In this document: positions 17,767-25,227 of the stretch, piece after piece
How the letters are laid out: each line of letters opens with the position of its first letter
How positions within the stretch are numbered: position 1 is the first letter of the stretch
Translations under genes and position numbers: made by a program
Assembly (NCBI RefSeq): GCF_003096015.2
Contig: NZ_CP029185.2
Coordinates: 3,072,001-3,136,000 of the forward strand
Direction of reading: 5' to 3'
Origin: Limnobaculum parvum
GTDB taxonomy: Bacteria; Pseudomonadota; Gammaproteobacteria; Enterobacterales; Enterobacteriaceae
Length of the DNA stretch: 64,000 nucleotides
The notes under the pieces: model-generated
Databases searched by the model: none
The model's input: only the letters and a program-made list of their open reading frames with translations
What the model was told of the DNA's origin: nothing

Positions 17767-19611
17767 ATGGAGCAAAACCCGCAGTCACAGCTTAAACTTC
17801 TTGTTACCCTAGGCAAGGAGCAAGGCTACCTGACCTACGCTCAGGTCAATGACCATCTGCCTGAAGATATCATCGATTCAGATCAAATCGAAGATATCAT
17901 CCAGATGATCAATGATATGGGTATTCAGGTAATGGAAATAGCACCTGATGCCGATGATCTAATGCTCGCAGAAAACACCGCAGACACCGATGAAGATGCA
18001 GCGGAAGCCGCAGCACAAGTGCTCTCCAGCGTTGAATCTGAAATCGGTCGTACAACAGATCCGGTACGCATGTATATGCGTGAAATGGGTACCGTTGAAC
18101 TGTTAACCCGCGAAGGCGAGATCGACATTGCAAAACGCATAGAAGAAGGTATCAATCAGGTTCAGTGTTCTGTTGCAGAATACCCTGAAGCGATCACCTA
18201 TCTGCTGGAACAATACGACCGCGTTGAAACTGGCGAAACCCGACTGTCTGACATTATCACCGCATTTATCGATCCTAATGCAGATGACACCATTGGTCCT
18301 GCGGCAACACATGTAGGCTCAGAGTTATCCAGCGAAGAGCAGGATGATGACGACGATGATGATGAAGACTCCGATGATTCCGATGCTGACGAAGATATCG
18401 GTATCGATCCTGAACTTGCCCGTGAAAAATTCAACGACCTGCGCCTGCAATATGACGCAACCCGCAAAGCCATTAAAGAGTTTGGCCGCAGCAACCCACA
18501 GGCAATTGAAGAGATCGTAAAACTGTCGGAAGTCTTCAAACAGTTCCGTTTAGTGCCAAAACAGTTTGATTATCTAGTCAACAACATGCGTCAAATGATG
18601 GATCGCGTCCGTACTCAGGAACGTCTGATCCTTAAGTTGTGCGTTGAGCAGAGCAAAATGCCGAAGAAAAACTTCGTCACGCTGTTTGCCAGTAATGAAA
18701 CAACAATGGACTGGTTTAGCAGCGCTCTGGCGATGGGTAAACCATGGTCTGAAAAACTGAAAGATGTCAGTGAAGAAGTGGAACGCTGCATCCAGAAGTT
18801 ACAGTTAATTGAAGATGAGACTGGCTTAACCATCGAGCAGGTTAAAGATATCAACCGTCGCATGTCTATCGGTGAAGCGAAAGCTCGCCGTGCGAAGAAA
18901 GAGATGGTTGAAGCAAACTTACGTCTGGTTATCTCTATCGCTAAAAAATACACCAACCGTGGCTTGCAGTTCTTGGATTTGATTCAGGAAGGTAATATCG
19001 GCCTGATGAAAGCGGTAGATAAGTTTGAATATCGTCGTGGTTATAAGTTCTCAACTTATGCCACCTGGTGGATCCGTCAAGCGATCACCCGCTCAATTGC
19101 CGATCAGGCGCGTACCATCCGTATTCCGGTGCATATGATTGAGACGATTAACAAGCTTAACCGTATCTCTCGCCAGATGCTGCAAGAAATGGGTCGTGAA
19201 CCACTGCCAGAAGAGCTGGCAGAACGTATGCTGATGCCAGAAGACAAAATCCGTAAAGTGCTGAAGATCGCCAAAGAGCCAATCTCAATGGAAACGCCTA
19301 TCGGCGACGATGAAGATTCGCATTTAGGGGATTTTATCGAGGACACTACCCTCGAGCTGCCGCTGGATTCTGCCACCTCTGAAAGCCTGCGTTCAGCAAC
19401 CCACGACGTGCTTGCCGGTCTGACCGCTCGTGAAGCGAAAGTACTGCGTATGCGTTTTGGTATTGATATGAATACTGACCATACGTTAGAAGAAGTGGGT
19501 AAACAGTTCGATGTTACCCGTGAGCGTATTCGTCAGATCGAAGCGAAAGCATTACGTAAGTTACGTCACCCAAGCCGCTCAGAAGTACTGCGCAGCTTCT
19601 TGGATGATTAA
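17767..19611 (+). CDS. rpoD: RNA polymerase primary sigma factor RpoD (sigma-70)
   Basis: Housekeeping sigma factor, 614 aa (E. coli 613). It shows the N-terminal 1.1 region, and DPVRMYMREMGTVELLTREGE (region 1.2). An acidic Asp-rich stretch lies in the non-conserved insert near residues 190–215. Regions 2.3/2.4 contain YKFSTYATWWIRQAI, region 3 contains RIPVHMIETINKLNR, and the region 4.2 helix-turn-helix contains VGKQFDVTRERIRQIEAKALRKL. It is the third gene of the rpsU operon; the 166-bp gap after dnaG may hold further signals that I could not assign. Confidence 0.98.
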   Translation: MEQNPQSQLKLLVTLGKEQGYLTYAQVNDHLPEDIIDSDQIEDIIQMINDMGIQVMEIAPDADDLMLAENTADTDEDAAEAAAQVLSSVESEIGRTTDPVRMYMREMGTVELLTREGEIDIAKRIEEGINQVQCSVAEYPEAITYLLEQYDRVETGETRLSDIITAFIDPNADDTIGPAATHVGSELSSEEQDDDDDDDEDSDDSDADEDIGIDPELAREKFNDLRLQYDATRKAIKEFGRSNPQAIEEIVKLSEVFKQFRLVPKQFDYLVNNMRQMMDRVRTQERLILKLCVEQSKMPKKNFVTLFASNETTMDWFSSALAMGKPWSEKLKDVSEEVERCIQKLQLIEDETGLTIEQVKDINRRMSIGEAKARRAKKEMVEANLRLVISIAKKYTNRGLQFLDLIQEGNIGLMKAVDKFEYRRGYKFSTYATWWIRQAITRSIADQARTIRIPVHMIETINKLNRISRQMLQEMGREPLPEELAERMLMPEDKIRKVLKIAKEPISMETPIGDDEDSHLGDFIEDTTLELPLDSATSESLRSATHDVLAGLTAREAKVLRMRFGIDMNTDHTLEEVGKQFDVTRERIRQIEAKALRKLRHPSRSEVLRSFLDD

Positions 19612-19633
19612 TCCTTGCGTTGATAAAGAGTAA

Positions 19634-19671
19634 ACAAGAAAACCCCAGCGATCTGGGGTTTTCTTGTTTTC
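19634..19671 (+). terminator. Terminator of the rpsU–dnaG–rpoD operon
   Basis: A perfect 15-bp stem ACAAGAAAACCCCAG (19634–19648) pairs with 19653–19667 around a CGAT loop and is followed by TTTTC. Confidence 0.9.
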
Positions 19672-19703
19672 AGACTGAGTTTTTATTTTAAGAGGAGATA
19701 TTT

Positions 19704-20267
19704 ATGCAACAGGGAAACTATTCACTTCAGGCATTACAGGATGCGGTGAAGTCAGGTTCTCGGTTTAAGTATCTTTATTTTTGGGGGCATCAACCCTCCG
19801 CCAATGGCGTTATTACTGCCTCCTGTTTTAGCCAGTGGTGGCCCTCCCCTTTTGTGGTTGACGGCGTCACCTATGCAACCGCAGAGCATTGGATGATGGC
19901 AAGTAAAGCCCGGTTATTTGGCGATGAGCTAATTATTCCCCAGATTTTAAGCGCCAGAACGCCAGCACAAGCCAAAAGTCTGGGCAGGCAGGTAAAGGAC
20001 TTCGATCAAGAAAGATGGCAAGCACGCTGTTTTGAGTTGGTTTGTGAAGGTAACTGGCATAAGTTCAGCCAGCATTCCAATCTGGGTGAATTCCTGCTCA
20101 ATACCAAACAGCAGGTTCTGGTTGAAGCCAGCCCGGTGGACAAAATTTGGGGCATTGGTCTGGCACAAGATGATCCGCGCGCGGCAAATCCTTTGTTGTG
20201 GGATGGCGAGAATTTGTTGGGGTTTGCCTTGATGGAAGTTCGTGGGCGATTGATGGCCGGTGTCTAA
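19704..20267 (+). CDS. NADAR domain protein (YbiA-like N-glycosidase)
   Basis: The NADAR/DUF1768 family includes YbiA, which hydrolyses the N-glycosidic bond of early riboflavin-pathway intermediates, and members that act on ADP-ribosylated guanine. The protein is 187 aa; the domain spans roughly residues 20–185. Conserved blocks are FWGHQPS, FSQWWPSPF, YATAEHWMMASKARLF, NLGEFLLNT and WGIGLAQDDPRAANP. A good AGGAG precedes ATG 19704. Which NADAR activity applies cannot be told from the sequence. It is inserted between rpoD and mug. Confidence 0.85.
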   Translation: MQQGNYSLQALQDAVKSGSRFKYLYFWGHQPSANGVITASCFSQWWPSPFVVDGVTYATAEHWMMASKARLFGDELIIPQILSARTPAQAKSLGRQVKDFDQERWQARCFELVCEGNWHKFSQHSNLGEFLLNTKQQVLVEASPVDKIWGIGLAQDDPRAANPLLWDGENLLGFALMEVRGRLMAGV

Positions 20268-20305
20268 TTTAACCATTGAGCCAACTGCATAATCAAAAAC
20301 ACCCG

Positions 20306-20806
20306 CTACACAATCTCTAACGCCATCGCCAGTTCACGATAGCTCTCGGTCAGTTGTTCCAGCGTTGCACGATTCAGGCCGCTGGGATTGGGTAATATCC
20401 AAACCTGCGTTTGCCCTATGGTCATATCTTGCTTGCCCCATGGGGCATTGCGTATACCGAATGCTTGATGGAAGGCCTGTTTACCCAATATCGCTACGGC
20501 GCGAGGCTGATAGCATTCGAGCTTCTCAATAAGTAACGTCGCCCCTTGTTGCAGTTCCTGACTGGAAAGCTCCGCGGCCTGTACCGTTGGCCGAGCCACC
20601 AGAGCGGTTAGCCCACATTGGCTTTCTAAGATTCTGCGATCTTCTTCGGGTGTTAACAACGTTTTGGTAAAGCCCGCCTGATAAATCACCCGCCAAAATC
20701 GATTGGTTCGATTAGCAAAATGAAAGCCGCTGGCTGAAGCGTTTAGCCCCGGATTGATACCGCAGAAAATCACCTGTAGTCCTGACTGTAAAATATCGTT
20801 AAGCAT
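20306..20806 (-). CDS. mug: G/U mismatch-specific DNA glycosylase Mug
   Basis: Excises uracil or ethenocytosine opposite guanine. The protein is 166 aa from ATG 20806 (E. coli 168). The catalytic CGINPGL motif (with N for the water-activating position) is near residue 17, and the second motif LPNPSGLNRATLEQL lies near the C-terminus. RFWRVIYQAGFT and ALVARPTVQA are also conserved. The start at 20806 is preferred because AGGTGA lies 7 bp upstream; ATG 20827 would add seven residues. It is convergent with the NADAR gene and next to tRNA-Ile as in E. coli. Confidence 0.93.
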   Translation of the reverse strand: MLNDILQSGLQVIFCGINPGLNASASGFHFANRTNRFWRVIYQAGFTKTLLTPEEDRRILESQCGLTALVARPTVQAAELSSQELQQGATLLIEKLECYQPRAVAILGKQAFHQAFGIRNAPWGKQDMTIGQTQVWILPNPSGLNRATLEQLTESYRELAMALEIV

Positions 20807-20930
20807 TGCTGTTTCACCTGATATCAATTAATTATCGGATATACGCTACCAGCAAGCGCCACGCTCTACAACTGTGCATAAAACCAACGTTCACACCACG
20901 TAACTATGGACTAAACAATAATGTTTACCG

Positions 20931-20936
20931 TATAAT
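20931..20936 (+). promoter_or_regulatory. -10 element (TATAAT) of the tRNA-Ile gene
   Basis: A perfect TATAAT ends 11 bp before the mature 5' end of the tRNA. No good -35 is evident at 16–18 bp. Confidence 0.5.
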
Positions 20937-20947
20937 CGCCGCCACTT

Positions 20948-21023
20948 GGCCCCTTAGCTCAGTGGTTAGAGCAGGCGACTCATAATCGCTTGGTCCCCCG
21001 TTCAAACCGGGGAGGGGCCACCA
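20948..21023 (+). tRNA. ileX: tRNA-Ile (anticodon CAU, lysidine-modified, AUA-reading)
   Basis: A 76-nt cloverleaf: acceptor GGCCCCT pairs with AGGGGCC, D stem GCTC/GAGC, anticodon loop CTCATAA with CAT, T arm CCCCG-TTCAAAC-CGGGG, encoded CCA. The CAU anticodon could mean Met. The GGCCCC acceptor, body sequence and position next to mug match E. coli ileX, the minor isoleucine tRNA whose C34 is converted to lysidine by TilS. Confidence 0.93.
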
Positions 21024-21030
21024 GACAAAA

Positions 21031-21070
21031 CAAGGAGTTAGATGAGAAATCATCTAACTCCTTGTTCTTT
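21031..21070 (+). terminator. Terminator after tRNA-Ile
   Basis: A perfect 15-bp stem, CAAGGAGTTAGATGA (21031–21045) with its complement (21050–21064), has a GAAA tetraloop and is followed by TTCTTT. The next ~200 bp to the mobile element contain no convincing gene. Confidence 0.85.
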
Positions 21071-21259
21071 GGACTCAGTCTGGATCAGCAATTTGAAGAT
21101 GTTTTTGAAACATATCAGAGAGATGACAACTGAAGAATCCGCACTAGGTCTACGGGTATCCATTGCCACCACCATCAAAACTCACTTAAGCGCCTCCACA
21201 GAAAGACATTCCGTCGCAATCAGTCTGAACGACGCCTCCTAATCAGAGCCGTTCAGGAT

Positions 21260-21267
21260 TAAATTTT
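21260..21267. repeat. Left 8-bp target site duplication (TAAATTTT)
   Basis: TAAATTTT immediately precedes the left end of the IS1595-family element and recurs exactly after its right end at 25253–25260. Eight-bp AT-rich duplications are typical of this family. Confidence 0.88.
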
Positions 21268-21292
21268 GGGAATTACATACTTAGCTAGCCGA
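21268..21292 (+). repeat. Left terminal inverted repeat of the IS1595-family element
   Basis: It starts GGGAATTACATACTTAGC and continues TAGCCGA. It matches the reverse complement of 25228–25252 at 19 of 25 positions. A second, inverted copy of GGCTAGCTAAGT follows at 21299–21310, making a perfect 12-bp hairpin that may also end transcription of the adjacent RelA/SpoT-domain gene. Confidence 0.82.
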
Positions 21293-21320
21293 TAATGTGG
21301 CTAGCTAAGTTCTGGTTAAA

Positions 21321-22466
21321 TTAAACCAAATCTTTCTGAGTTCTTGGCCCTCGGTTCTGTATCCAATATACAGAATTTATATATTTTCTGAGCCGTTCAG
21401 TAAACTTTCGGGTATCTACCAGATAGTTAGGATATGCAGTTTTCAAACTTTTAACATCATCAATACCTACTAATAATGCATTATTATTGGGATCGTTTTC
21501 TTCTTGGCCATAACGCTCAATTGCAGTTTTTTCATCATCTTTTGAATATAGTTCGATAGCAACTCTTCCTTTAATACCATCAATAATTAATAAAGCATAT
21601 CCGTTATTAAATGCTTTAATACTAATATCTTTATTAGAAAAAACAGCATTAAATGATGCCAATTTATTATAAGCATTTAATGAGGTATCTAATTTGTTTA
21701 GTGTCTCTTTATAAATAGCTTTTTGAATATTACTTAAATGAATAAATCCGTCTTCTTCTGCTAAAAATTCACTCATTATAAAAAAGAATTCGCTCCACCC
21801 CTTTGAGGTAGCAACCGGATTCGTTTTTATTGTTTGTTTTTCACATAGATCAACTACTTCTACAGTAGTTGCCCAAAGGTGTTGAAGTTTTGTTCTTAGT
21901 TGTACTTCAATAAAGAAACCTTTCCAATCATGAGATTCTTTCTTGCTATAACATTTATATATTCTATGGATTCCTCGGTATCCCGTTTGTTTTGGGGATT
22001 CAATATAATCTTTTGTCCTAACTGTTTCATGGATAGTACGGCTTTCACTTAATGACCGATTCAATTCTATTAGTTCTTTTTTATTATTAACTATTACTCT
22101 ACATCCACCAATATCTTGCATTCTTTTAAGATTAATAGAATTTGTTGAATTTCCATCTAATGTCGCACGTTGAAGCTTATGAATTATTGTTGGTAATCGT
22201 TTTAACCTTCTGGCAATAGTTGCGTCTGGAGTTACTTTTCTGGCATGTTTCCATACTAAGTTTTTAATAATCATAAGTGGATATAGATGGGCTGCGCGAT
22301 AGTTTCTAATAACCTCAATAGCCCAGTCAGTATCTCCTGATGATTTTCTAAGTATTTCCCCAGACTTTTCCACCTGACCCTTTGAAAAGATAAGCTTTAT
22401 TTTTCCACTTTGATATTGCTCATTTCCCATTCGCGTGTTCACTTTGTATTCAATTATTGACCACAT
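21321..22466 (-). CDS. RelA/SpoT-domain protein, candidate small alarmone synthetase (element cargo)
   Basis: A 381-residue protein with a RelA/SpoT nucleotidyltransferase domain at about residues 80–215 and no hydrolase, TGS or ACT region. Hallmarks seen: RRLKRLPTIIHKLQR (86–100), the metal-binding Asp118 in MQDIGGCRVIV, SPKQTGYRGIHRIYK (157–171), and Glu187 in FIEVQLRTKLQHLWAT. Both acidic residues equivalent to the RelA catalytic pair are present, so synthesis of (p)ppGpp-type nucleotides or a toxSAS activity (tRNA pyrophosphorylation, ppApp) is plausible. The C-terminal ~165 residues match nothing I recognise. It lies at the left end of the mobile element, divergent from the transposase, with a LexA box 45 bp upstream. 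An alternative start is Met13. Confidence 0.82.
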   Translation of the reverse strand: MWSIIEYKVNTRMGNEQYQSGKIKLIFSKGQVEKSGEILRKSSGDTDWAIEVIRNYRAAHLYPLMIIKNLVWKHARKVTPDATIARRLKRLPTIIHKLQRATLDGNSTNSINLKRMQDIGGCRVIVNNKKELIELNRSLSESRTIHETVRTKDYIESPKQTGYRGIHRIYKCYSKKESHDWKGFFIEVQLRTKLQHLWATTVEVVDLCEKQTIKTNPVATSKGWSEFFFIMSEFLAEEDGFIHLSNIQKAIYKETLNKLDTSLNAYNKLASFNAVFSNKDISIKAFNNGYALLIIDGIKGRVAIELYSKDDEKTAIERYGQEENDPNNNALLVGIDDVKSLKTAYPNYLVDTRKFTERLRKYINSVYWIQNRGPRTQKDLV

Positions 22467-22511
22467 GCGATATTACCTTTTTTTCAAAATAATTACAGTT
22501 CAAATTCAATT

Positions 22512-22531
22512 TACTGTTTAAATATACAGCA
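22512..22531. promoter_or_regulatory. LexA (SOS) box
   Basis: CTGT-N8-ACAG at 22514–22529, with TTAAATAT as the core. Over 20 bp it matches the enteric consensus TACTGTATATATATACAGTA at 17 positions. It lies between the divergent RelA/SpoT-domain gene (45 bp from its start) and the transposase (over 110 bp from its start), so it most likely controls the former and possibly both. Confidence 0.75.
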
Positions 22532-22545
22532 AATCAATCAAAACT

Positions 22546-22560
22546 ACAACTTAAAGTTGT
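22546..22560. promoter_or_regulatory. Palindrome ACAACTT-A-AAGTTGT in the transposase/synthetase divergent region
   Basis: A perfect 7-1-7 inverted repeat 14 bp from the LexA box and upstream of the transposase. Its role is unknown; it may be an operator for an element-encoded regulator. Confidence 0.35.
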
Positions 22561-22678
22561 TTTCACTGTAAATCTCTATACAAAGAAATGAAACATAACT
22601 AGCCAATTAAAAGAACTTTACTATCCATTCTACTTATTTATAATGGCAGCCAATTTACTTTGCAATGGATTGGGTGCT

Positions 22679-23617
22679 ATGGATACTTTAAACCTAGAGG
22701 GTTTCTTTGAAAAATTCCCCACAGAGGAGGCTGCCCGCCTATATTTTGAGCATCAGCGTTGGGGGGATAATAAGACTTGTCCTTATTGTGGTAGTCATTT
22801 TATATATGAGTGTAATAACCACAAACCCATGCCATACCGCTGCAAAGACTGCCGTAAACACTTCAGTGTAAGAACCAAATCCGTACTAGCCGAATCCAGA
22901 TTACCACTTAGAAAATGGCTCTTGGCTATTTATCTTCTTGGTACATCCCGCAAAGGCATATCTTCTGTTCACTTAGCCAAACAACTTGGCATTACCCAAA
23001 AATCTGCTTGGTATTTAACCCATCGCTTAAGACAAACATGGTTGTCTGTTGCTGACAGAAATGACGATGATGATAATAACAACAGCATGTTAGATGGTGA
23101 TGTGGAAGTAGACGAAACTTTCATTGGCGGTAAAGAAAAGAATAAACACAGCAATAAGAAACTAAGGTGTGGCCGTGGTGCTGCGGGCAAAATGGTGGTT
23201 ATTGGGGCCAAGCAGCGCAACGGCAATGTGGTTGCCAAACATGTGCTAAATACTAATGCCAAAACTCTAAAGAGCTTTATAAGCGATAATATAGCCTATG
23301 GCGCAACCGTCCATACAGACAACTTTCCAGGCTATAATGGATTAAAGGGCTATAGCCACTACGTTGTTAATCACTCTGGTGGTGAGTACGTAAGAGACAA
23401 TGCACATACTAACAGCATAGAGAGCTTTTGGGCTGTACTGAAGCGTGGATACAAAGGTGTTTATCACTATATGAGTACCAAGCATCTACAACGTTATGTT
23501 AATGAGTTCGTATTCAGGCATAATACTGCCTCTTTGGGTACAATAGATTTCATCAACACCGTAATTTCAAGAATGCTGGGCAAACGGTTAACATATAAGG
23601 AGCTAATCAGTGGCTAA
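22679..23617 (+). CDS. IS1595-family (ISXO2-like) transposase
   Basis: Catalyses movement of the surrounding element. The protein is 312 aa from ATG 22679 (MDTLNLEGFFEKFPTEEAAR, the usual family start); ATG 22643 would add 12 residues. An N-terminal zinc ribbon has CPYCGS and CKDCRKHFS, followed by a helix-turn-helix. The DDNK-type catalytic residues are visible: Asp in DVEVDETFIGG, Asp in VHTDNFPGYNG, and Asn and Lys in HTNSIESFWAVLKRG. The frame is intact, so it may be active. The downstream ORF overlaps its stop codon. Confidence 0.93.
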   Translation: MDTLNLEGFFEKFPTEEAARLYFEHQRWGDNKTCPYCGSHFIYECNNHKPMPYRCKDCRKHFSVRTKSVLAESRLPLRKWLLAIYLLGTSRKGISSVHLAKQLGITQKSAWYLTHRLRQTWLSVADRNDDDDNNNSMLDGDVEVDETFIGGKEKNKHSNKKLRCGRGAAGKMVVIGAKQRNGNVVAKHVLNTNAKTLKSFISDNIAYGATVHTDNFPGYNGLKGYSHYVVNHSGGEYVRDNAHTNSIESFWAVLKRGYKGVYHYMSTKHLQRYVNEFVFRHNTASLGTIDFINTVISRMLGKRLTYKELISG

Positions 23618-24107
23618 AGATAGAATCATAGAACCTATCAATGATAGCTTCGAAAACATCGTTGCCAGCCTGTTTAAGGCTCCTGTTCCTAGCAAACGTC
23701 TTCCAAAAGCAGCTAAACACTGCAATCTACAAGAGATGTTCGGACTAGATATTGATTGCTATGTGCTGAATGATGAAGCTGAAACTGTTGTTGTTAGCCA
23801 AAAAGGCATTGGCATAATATTAGGGTTTGAAGATTATTCCAACAATATTGATACCCTGTTTGCGTATGAACCCGAATTCCTCAAAGATCTTCAATCACCA
23901 ATTACCTTCAAATCTGATACAGAAACACTAAAAGGCTATGATGCATCGCTCTTAATTGATGCTTGTATTCTGGTCATGGAAGAGAATAAAGAGTCTTTTA
24001 GCGGTAGAAACAACACTCAAAAACCCGCACTACAAATCATTCAAAAGACTGCTAAAACCGGCATCAATAACTTTATATATCAATTAGCTAGAATTGCTTC
24101 AGATTGA
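23610..24107 (+). CDS. Hypothetical element-encoded protein, translationally coupled to transposase
   Basis: A 165-residue protein starting with GTG 23610. It overlaps the transposase stop by 8 bp and is preceded by AGGAG, so translation is probably coupled. It begins AKDRIIEPINDSFENIVASLF and contains AAKHCNLQEMFGLDIDCYVLND. That last segment is reminiscent of the N-terminal region of P63C-type proteins (CavL-like core), but the match is too weak to assign a function. Its last 28 bp overlap the convergent GNAT gene. It is either an accessory transposition factor or cargo. Confidence 0.7.
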   Translation: MAKDRIIEPINDSFENIVASLFKAPVPSKRLPKAAKHCNLQEMFGLDIDCYVLNDEAETVVVSQKGIGIILGFEDYSNNIDTLFAYEPEFLKDLQSPITFKSDTETLKGYDASLLIDACILVMEENKESFSGRNNTQKPALQIIQKTAKTGINNFIYQLARIASD

Positions 24108-24709
24108 GATACTTTATTCTCACCAGAGCTGTAATGTGCTGTTTTGTATAAATCAATAAACATAATAGGATGCTCAGAGGACTTGTTTTCTTCAGTATCA
24201 ACTAGTTGCATATCATATCTTGCGTAGAAGGATATAGCATTTTGCTTTGCATCTGTTATCAGAAACCTACAGCCTACTTTAGGCATGATGGCATCTTTAA
24301 CTAGGTATAATGCATATTCTAAAAGCAAAGAACCAATTCCTTGCCCCCTATATCTGGAGTCGACAGCCAATCTAGCAATTTTAATTGCAGGGTATGGAGT
24401 ATAACGTTTCGCTCTTTCACATTCGCCAAAATCATAATCAATATCGATCTCACTACAAGTTAATGTAATATAACCAATTATTGAATAAGGGAATGTTATA
24501 GGTTCTTTGTTTTTGTCTGTCCGCTCGTTATCATCAATAACGACATAGGTCTGAGCGATGAAGTTATTTTTAAAATCTATAGAGTCTTGCTGAAGAAATG
24601 TTTTGAGTGGTTGATATTGAGCATCACCTGTTTTGAAGGTAGAACATCTGTGAATATCTGAAATAGGAATGATTACTAATTCAGGATCAGATTGTACATT
24701 CGCATCCAT
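24080..24709 (-). CDS. GNAT acetyltransferase, candidate toxin of a toxin–antitoxin pair (element cargo)
   Basis: A 209-residue GCN5-related N-acetyltransferase. The acetyl-CoA-binding motif A is KIARLAVDSRYRGQGIGSLLLEYAL (split here as residues 110–134), with the R-x-x-G-x-G signature at 121–126. DAKQNAISFYARYD (153–166) supplies the Tyr found in AtaT/TacT-type toxins. Those toxins acetylate aminoacyl-tRNA and are paired with a small upstream antitoxin. Here a 56-codon gene ends 16 bp upstream on the same strand behind a palindromic promoter. The pairing and the tRNA target are inference. Confidence 0.78.
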   Translation of the reverse strand: MDANVQSDPELVIIPISDIHRCSTFKTGDAQYQPLKTFLQQDSIDFKNNFIAQTYVVIDDNERTDKNKEPITFPYSIIGYITLTCSEIDIDYDFGECERAKRYTPYPAIKIARLAVDSRYRGQGIGSLLLEYALYLVKDAIMPKVGCRFLITDAKQNAISFYARYDMQLVDTEENKSSEHPIMFIDLYKTAHYSSGENKVSQSEAILAN

Positions 24710-24725
24710 TTATACAACCTGAACC

Positions 24726-24896
24726 CTATTTTTGATTGTTAAGAAATTTATCCATTTTTTCTTGTGTTTGGCGACCACGCGCTATAGCTGCTTTAACCTT
24801 ATCACTAGGTTTAGTGGTGTCCATTTGCTTTATAAATTGCTTAGCATCTTCACCAGAAAGAATGGTGCGCCCAAAAGGACTACTGACTATTGCCAT
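24726..24896 (-). CDS. Small 56-aa protein, candidate antitoxin partner of the GNAT gene
   Basis: ATG 24896 with GAGGAAG upstream; the protein begins MAIVSSPFGRTILSGEDAKQ and ends EKMDKFLNNQK. It is highly charged and probably helical in its C-terminal half (KVKAAIARGRQTQEKM). It directly precedes the GNAT gene with a 16-bp gap, the usual antitoxin-first order. It does not look like a standard ribbon-helix-helix (DUF1778) antitoxin, so the class is uncertain. Confidence 0.7.
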   Translation of the reverse strand: MAIVSSPFGRTILSGEDAKQFIKQMDTTKPSDKVKAAIARGRQTQEKMDKFLNNQK

Positions 24897-24988
24897 GATG
24901 CCTTCCTCATAATATATAAGTACAAATCAATATCAACCTGTTGATACTTATGGTTTTTTAACAACTTAAACCAATCAACATTAGGTTT

Positions 24989-25024
24989 ATTATACAAGCT
25001 TAACTGTAAACTACAAGTTTACAG
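24989..25024 (-). promoter_or_regulatory. Promoter with overlapping palindromic operator for the GNAT pair
   Basis: Reading the minus strand: -35 TTGTAG (25016–25011), 16-bp spacer, perfect -10 TATAAT (24994–24989). A perfect 9-3-9 palindrome, CTGTAAACT-ACA-AGTTTACAG (25004–25024), covers the -35. An operator over the promoter is the usual autoregulation layout of toxin–antitoxin operons. Its arms begin CTGT/ACAG but the spacing is not that of LexA. Confidence 0.65.
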
Positions 25025-25227
25025 ACCCTAATATTATGGTTAAATATTATCAATATTGGCTAGATACATATCGTAAAACAGCACAAACACATATAACTTA
25101 CTACTTTTAGTTGTTGTTTAAAAGTTATTACAACTTCAGATTTACTTCATAGAGGCTAATTAATTAAAAGTACAATTTTTGTAACTACTATAGAGCTTAA
25201 ATCCTGCACGGCTAGTAAATAATATTT

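Noticed and set aside
18198..18539. Ser-rich antisense ORF opposite rpoD
   Set aside because: It is a shadow of the Asp/Glu-rich coding stretch in rpoD and has no independent support. Similar shadows opposite tsaD, dnaG and the dms genes were also left out.
21042..21242. 66-codon frame after tRNA-Ile
   Set aside because: Its start lies inside the tRNA terminator stem, there is no ribosome site, and the sequence shows no protein-family features.
21279..21310. Simple intrinsic terminator of the RelA/SpoT-domain gene
   Set aside because: The perfect hairpin is partly the left terminal inverted repeat, matching the right end of the element. It may also stop transcription but is not only a terminator.
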